Under the pieces are notes generated by a model that saw only the letters and a list, made by a program, of their open reading frames with translations, ran no database searches and had not been told where the DNA came from. Positions 7,121 to 10,141 of a stretch of 10,141 nucleotides of DNA are shown here, one piece after another. The first letter of the stretch is position 1, and every line of letters begins with the position of its first letter. Source of the stretch: Aquificota bacterium (GTDB lineage: Bacteria > Aquificota > Aquificia > Aquificales > QOAS01); NCBI GenBank assembly GCA_026987085.1, contig JALSNH010000066.1, positions 1 to 10,141 on the forward strand, given 5' to 3'. The translations under genes were made by a program, and so were the position numbers.

Positions 7121-7130
7121 AGTTTTTATT

Positions 7131-7739
7131 ATGAAAATTTTAACGGTTCACGGCTGGGCTTTCTGTCCCGTCGTTTTTAAAAATCTCCCTGAGGGAGCGG
7201 AGCATTTTCATATAAACCATTCAAAGAGTTTGGAAGAAAACATTGCTCTTTTAAGAGATTTAATAGACAAAGAGACCGTTCTTGTAGGTTGGTCCTTGGG
7301 CGCAACCCTCTCGGTGCTAGCCGCTGTTAAAAAACAGCCCAGAGGAATGGTTTTAATAGGTGCCACCCCCTTTTTTAAAAAGGCTTGGAAAACTTCCTAC
7401 ATTGAGAAGTTTTTGAAAGAGTTGGAAGAAAACTTTGAAAAAAAAATTACAGAATTTAGAAAAAACGCCTATGGTGAAATAAATTGCCCTATACCTTACA
7501 AAGATGGAGCAATAAAACTTTTAAATGAATTTATAGAAACCGATATAAGTCCCTATATAAGGGATTTAAAAACTAAAACAATACTACTCCACGGGAGAAA
7601 AGATTTTATTACTCCTTTCAGAGAGTTTAAGAAACTACTAAAATTAAATAACTCCCTAAAAGGTAGAACCTACAATGGAGGACATTTCCCAATCCACTTT
7701 TCTAAAGGAGATTGGGAGAAGATTTTCGAAAGCTTCTAA
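7131..7739 (+). CDS. bioH: BioH-like pimeloyl-ACP methyl ester esterase (alpha/beta hydrolase)
   Basis: Predicted to remove the methyl group from pimeloyl-ACP methyl ester, ending the disguised fatty-acid cycle started by BioC. Alpha/beta-hydrolase landmarks: oxyanion HGW at 7-9, nucleophile Ser55 in GWSLGA (as in E. coli BioH GWSLGG), Asp158 in HGRKDFITP, and His185 in NGGHFP. A helical cap region lies between about 80 and 145. At 202 aa it is much shorter than E. coli BioH (256), missing the first strand and part of the cap, so an alternative esterase of the same pathway (BioG/BioV/BioJ type) is possible; the assignment rests on these motifs and on the overlap with bioC. No Shine-Dalgarno precedes ATG; a TATAAA box sits 10 nt upstream. 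Its last 65 bases, including the catalytic His codon, also encode the start of bioC. Confidence 0.75.
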   Translation: MKILTVHGWAFCPVVFKNLPEGAEHFHINHSKSLEENIALLRDLIDKETVLVGWSLGATLSVLAAVKKQPRGMVLIGATPFFKKAWKTSYIEKFLKELEENFEKKITEFRKNAYGEINCPIPYKDGAIKLLNEFIETDISPYIRDLKTKTILLHGRKDFITPFREFKKLLKLNNSLKGRTYNGGHFPIHFSKGDWEKIFESF

Positions 7740-8352
7740 AAGCTACCGTTATTGGGCTATTCCTCAAAAAAGGGCAGCTCAAATATTAATAGAAAATTTT
7801 GGTGAATATTTAAGGAACGGTTCGGTACTAGATATAGGTGCCGGTGTTGGCCTTTTAACCGAAGAGTTGTTGAAAATTAATAAAAAGGTTTTTGTATGCG
7901 ACCTATCTTTATCTTCTTTAAAAGATAATCCCGCCGCTCCGCGGCGGGCTTTTATTTGCAATATGGAAATTATTCCTTTAAAAAATAGCTCTGTTGATTG
8001 GGTTGTTTCAAACTTTGCTATACATTGGAGCAATTGGAAAAAAACTATAAGAGAGATTTTTAGAATCTCCCAAAGAGGTTTTGTTTTTACCGTTCCTATA
8101 GAGGGTTCTTTAGATGGTTTAGGCTTTCCTTTTCCCAAACTTAAGGAGATTTTAGATGTTGTGAAACCGACAGAGTGGTTTATAGAAGATTTAGAAATCC
8201 CTTTTAAAGGGAAGTATTTTTTACGTTTTTTTAAATACACGGGTACCGGTTTCAATCCTAATAAAAAGCTTTCGGCGTTTGAAATATTAAAAAATCCGGA
8301 AAAAGTTAAATTCAAAGGTTTCAAAACTTTATTTCTTTTAAAAAGAAAGTGA
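7675..8352 (+). CDS. bioC: Malonyl-ACP O-methyltransferase (biotin synthesis)
   Basis: S-adenosylmethionine-dependent methyltransferase that caps malonyl-ACP so the fatty-acid machinery can build the pimeloyl chain for biotin. Residues 10-36 (KEIGRRFSKASKSYRYWA then QKRAA) match the N-terminal BioC signature 'F.RAA..Y...A..Q...A'. SAM motif I is VLDIGAGVG at 51-59, followed by acidic Asp76 at the end of strand 2; SSVDWVVSNFAIHW at 105-118 matches the BioC 'SVDLVxSNLAxxW' block; TGTGFNP near 189-195 fits the 'GxGA' region. 225 aa is slightly shorter than typical (about 250). The only plausible ATG is at 7675, giving a 65-bp overlap with bioH; weak AAGG lies about 11-12 nt upstream. Codons 86-92 form a GC-rich hairpin unlike the AT-rich surroundings. 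The stop is 2 bp from the convergent moeA stop. Confidence 0.85.
   Translation: MEDISQSTFLKEIGRRFSKASKSYRYWAIPQKRAAQILIENFGEYLRNGSVLDIGAGVGLLTEELLKINKKVFVCDLSLSSLKDNPAAPRRAFICNMEIIPLKNSSVDWVVSNFAIHWSNWKKTIREIFRISQRGFVFTVPIEGSLDGLGFPFPKLKEILDVVKPTEWFIEDLEIPFKGKYFLRFFKYTGTGFNPNKKLSAFEILKNPEKVKFKGFKTLFLLKRK
7921..7954 (+). terminator. Intrinsic-terminator-like hairpin inside bioC
   Basis: CCCGCCGC (7930-7937) and GCGGCGGG (7941-7948) form a perfect 8-bp all-GC stem with a TCC loop, followed by CTTTTATTT. An outer AAAG (7921-7924) can pair with CTTT after a 5-base bulge. Stem, small loop and T-tract on the plus strand have the layout of a Rho-independent terminator, while the minus strand has no T-tract of comparable quality. 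It is read through in frame as P-A-A-P-R-R-A of bioC. The structure is certain; terminator activity within a gene is inference. Confidence 0.55.
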
Positions 8353-8354
8353 GG

Positions 8355-9584
8355 TTAAAATACAATAACATCTATAGTTTCGCCTTTTTTCACTTCCTTG
8401 ATACCTTCATATACTATTCCAACTCCATCGGCGAAACCCATAGAGAGAATATCTCCGGAAGATACGTTCCAATAAGGTGTTGCATAAATCTTTCCGTCCT
8501 CTCCGAAATGGAGCTTTACTCTTATAAATTCCCTTCTTTGGGCTCCTTTTCTTTTGAAATCCTCGGTAAGGATTGCTTTAACTTTCGGTTTAAAAAGCTT
8601 TTGTGCTCCTTGCAATTTTCTCAAAGCAGGGTAGACCAGAATATAGAAGTTCACCAGTGCCGAAACAGGATTGCCCGGTAGACCGAAAAAGAGCCTTTTT
8701 CCATTATCGTAAGTTCCAAAAAGGGTAGGTTTGCCCGGTTTTACCCTTATTTTGTGAAACTTAACATCTATTCCTAAATCCTTAACTACAGTTTGGACAT
8801 AATCTTTTTCACCCATAGAGACGCCGCCGGTAGTTATAAAAACATCGAATTGGTTTAAATTCTCTTTTAAAAATTCTTTGAGTGTTTCGTAGTTGTCTGA
8901 AATATTTCCTAAATTGGTCGCTATACTTCCGTTTTGATTAACCGCTGCTGAGAGGGCATAGGAATTGGTGTTATAAATATCTCCCGGTTTGAGTAAAGGT
9001 TCGCAAGGTTCCCTTATTTCGTTTCCAGTTGAAAGGATACCTACTTTTGGTTTGGAAAAGACTTTTACTTTACCGTATCCAAAAGACGCTAAAACGCCTA
9101 CTTTTCCGGGCGTTATTTCTTCTCCCTTTGAGATTATTGTTTCTCCTAGCTTTGCATATTCGCCGGCCTTTCTAATATTTGTTCCCGCTTTTACAGGTTC
9201 GGTGAGGATAATAAAATCGTCCTCTACCTGAACTTTTTCGATTTCTACGACAGCGTCTGCTCCCGGAGGTATTGGAGCTCCTGTAAAAATTTTATATGCC
9301 GTTTTGGGTGGAAGTTCATCTTCTACAAACTCTCCCGCCGAAACGGTTCTTGCCACTTTTAATTTAACAGGGTTGCGATGTGAGGCATGCTTAGTTTCCT
9401 CGCTCCTTAAAGCAAAACCGTCCATAGCGGAATAATCGAATATTGGGTAGTTAAAAGTAGCTTTTATATCTTCCGCCAAAATATGGCCTGTTGCACTGTC
9501 CAAAAATTTAATCTCTATTGGTGTAGTTCTTTTTATTGAACTTAAAACGGTATTTAAAGCATCTTCAAAAGGAAGCAAACTCAT
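8355..9584 (-). CDS. moeA: Molybdopterin molybdotransferase
   Basis: Inserts molybdate into adenylated molybdopterin in the last step of molybdenum cofactor synthesis (cytoplasmic). Family landmarks in order: YSAMDGFA at 51-58, TGAPIPPGAD at 101-110, AGTNIRKAGE at 133-142, GDIYNTNS at 201-208 (conserved Asp/Asn), TTGGVSMGEKD at 251-261 within the MogA-like domain, and GLPGNPVSA at 301-309. The C-terminal beta domain follows (about 335-409). 409 aa is the normal length. The ATG at 9584 gives the usual N-terminus; there is no good Shine-Dalgarno, but an exact TATAAT ends 7 nt upstream, suggesting a leaderless message. No other molybdenum-cofactor gene is in view. It converges on bioC with 2 bp between stop codons. 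Confidence 0.95.
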   Translation of the reverse strand: MSLLPFEDALNTVLSSIKRTTPIEIKFLDSATGHILAEDIKATFNYPIFDYSAMDGFALRSEETKHASHRNPVKLKVARTVSAGEFVEDELPPKTAYKIFTGAPIPPGADAVVEIEKVQVEDDFIILTEPVKAGTNIRKAGEYAKLGETIISKGEEITPGKVGVLASFGYGKVKVFSKPKVGILSTGNEIREPCEPLLKPGDIYNTNSYALSAAVNQNGSIATNLGNISDNYETLKEFLKENLNQFDVFITTGGVSMGEKDYVQTVVKDLGIDVKFHKIRVKPGKPTLFGTYDNGKRLFFGLPGNPVSALVNFYILVYPALRKLQGAQKLFKPKVKAILTEDFKRKGAQRREFIRVKLHFGEDGKIYATPYWNVSSGDILSMGFADGVGIVYEGIKEVKKGETIDVIVF

Positions 9585-9591
9585 GGTTCCA

Positions 9592-9597
9592 ATTATA
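9592..9597 (-). promoter_or_regulatory. Consensus -10 box directly upstream of moeA
   Basis: TATAAT on the minus strand, separated from the moeA ATG by only 7 nt (GGAACC before ATG). Transcription starting at the normal distance would begin at or within 1-2 nt of the start codon. No recognisable -35 lies 16-18 bp upstream. Confidence 0.45.
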
Positions 9598-9622
9598 GGA
9601 CAATTTAGACATAATGCTTTTA

Positions 9623-9649
9623 AAAGGTTTTTTCTTTATCAAAACCTTT
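9623..9649. repeat. 9-bp inverted repeat between the dehydrogenase gene and moeA
   Basis: AAAGGTTTT (9623-9631) and AAAACCTTT (9641-9649) are perfect complements with a 9-base loop. On the minus strand only a TTTT run follows, so it may be a weak terminator of the upstream dehydrogenase gene or a site upstream of the moeA promoter. No gene is seen in the rest of this 166-bp spacer. Confidence 0.45.
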
Positions 9650-9750
9650 GCGGATTTTTATTCAAAATGGTAGATGGAAAAGAAACATCAACCGAAAACA
9701 GAAAGATTAACTTTCAAAGTGCTACGAGGAACTTTAATATGGAAATAAAC

Positions 9751-10141
9751 TTAAAAACTTACCTTACCCGGCAAAAAAGATTCGTAAATTTCTCCAAAGT
9801 AGGTTCTAACATCGACAAAACTCCCTGAAGGGAAACGGTTTAAATTCGGAAACACTTCAAGAAGCATTTTTGCTCCACTTTCGGGGGTGTGTTTGGGACT
9901 TTCCTTTAACCTCTTAATGGAGGGAAAACGCTCCTCATTGGCCTCCACTACCTTTTGGAGCATCGGGGTCCAGATAAGACCGGGGGCAAGGGCAATTAGG
10001 TGGCTCTTTTCAAACTCCCAGCTGTAGAGCTTTATGGTGCAATTTAATGCCGCCTTCGATATAGAGTAGGCGTTCCACCCTTTGTTGCAGTTTACCGCCG
10101 CACCGCTGGAGATGGCTATTATCTGTCCCACTTTTAGTTTT
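9751..10141 (-). CDS. Short-chain dehydrogenase/reductase, 3' part
   Basis: NAD(P)-dependent oxidoreductase of the SDR family; the substrate is unknown. The frame is open to the right edge of the window, so the N-terminal cofactor-binding TGxxxGxG region is outside. The GTG at 10131 falls in the strand preceding the active site and is not a real start. Visible: ISSGAA (active-site Ser, residues 7-12 counting from that GTG), then YSISK with catalytic Tyr22 and Lys26, and LAPGLIWTPM, the conserved PG-x-x-x-T block. The SSGAA...KGWNAYSISKAAL stretch recalls the sepiapterin/benzil reductase subgroup, but by eye only. The last ~30 residues (SFVDVRTYFGEIYESFLPGKVSF) are aromatic-rich. It is separated from moeA by 166 bp with an inverted repeat, so probably transcribed separately. 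Confidence 0.85.
   Translation of the reverse strand, partial: KLKVGQIIAISSGAAVNCNKGWNAYSISKAALNCTIKLYSWEFEKSHLIALAPGLIWTPMLQKVVEANEERFPSIKRLKESPKHTPESGAKMLLEVFPNLNRFPSGSFVDVRTYFGEIYESFLPGKVSF

Larger units (their letters stand above)
6919..7130. other. Divergent intergenic region between the gmk operon and bioH-bioC
   Basis: 212 bp with no supported gene or tRNA. It must hold promoters for both directions: a candidate minus-strand promoter near 6951-6978 and a TATAAA box at 7115-7120 for the plus-strand biotin genes. An imperfect split palindrome (GTAAACTA at 7043-7050, TAGATTTAC at 7069-7077) lies upstream of the biotin genes and vaguely resembles a BirA-type operator arm pair. Confidence 0.5.

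Noticed and set aside
7779..8324. 181-codon open frame on the minus strand opposite bioC
   Set aside because: It lies entirely antisense to a gene with clear BioC motifs and shows no recognisable domain; a frame shadow.
9583..9828. 81-codon plus-strand open frame between moeA and the dehydrogenase gene
   Set aside because: It starts inside the moeA start, overlaps the dehydrogenase end, and has no recognisable domain or ribosome site.
10129..10131. GTG at 10131 as the start of the short-chain dehydrogenase
   Set aside because: It falls in the beta strand before the catalytic Ser, and the NAD(P)-binding half of the fold would be missing; the frame continues to the window edge.
1..10141. CRISPR array, tRNA, insertion sequence, prophage or defence system
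   Set aside because: No regularly spaced repeats, cloverleaf-like sequence, transposase or integrase motifs, or defence-type domains were seen on either strand.

Overview
The window looks like chromosomal DNA of a thermophilic bacterium, most likely an Aquificota member (Desulfurobacteriaceae-like). This is inferred from moderately low GC, Lys/Glu-rich proteins, ATA/AGA/AGG codon preference, tight gene packing and protein style. It cannot be proven without a database search. The content is mainly core metabolism. I see no tRNA, rRNA, CRISPR array, transposase, phage gene or recognisable defence system.

Layout. Positions 1-3036 (+) hold the 3' part of nrdA, an AT-rich spacer with a doubtful small ORF, and a complete nrdB with all class Ia metal and radical residues. 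Positions 3026-6918 (-) hold a probable five-gene operon, read right to left: CDP-alcohol phosphatidyltransferase, gmk, rpoZ, mdh, and a cation diffusion facilitator with an extra C-terminal NifX-like domain. Its first three genes overlap or nearly touch. Positions 6919-7130 are a divergent promoter region. Positions 7131-8352 (+) hold a bioH-like esterase and bioC, overlapping by 65 bp, which together serve the methyl-ester route to pimeloyl-ACP for biotin. Positions 8355-9584 (-) hold moeA (molybdenum insertion). Positions 9751-10141 (-) hold the 3' part of a short-chain dehydrogenase that runs off the right edge.

How the genes work together. NrdA and NrdB form one ribonucleotide reductase. 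Gmk supplies GDP, which is one of its substrates. RpoZ is an RNA polymerase subunit often found next to gmk. Mdh belongs to the TCA or reductive TCA cycle. BioC methylates malonyl-ACP and the BioH-like esterase removes the methyl group after chain extension. MoeA makes molybdenum cofactor for oxidoreductases encoded elsewhere.

Most unusual points: a GC-rich intrinsic-terminator-like hairpin inside the bioC reading frame; the bioH/bioC overlap, which contains the esterase's catalytic His codon; the transporter-NifX fusion; convergent gene pairs with no room for a terminator; and two start codons (moeA, bioH) with a -10-like box immediately upstream and no Shine-Dalgarno, suggesting leaderless mRNAs.
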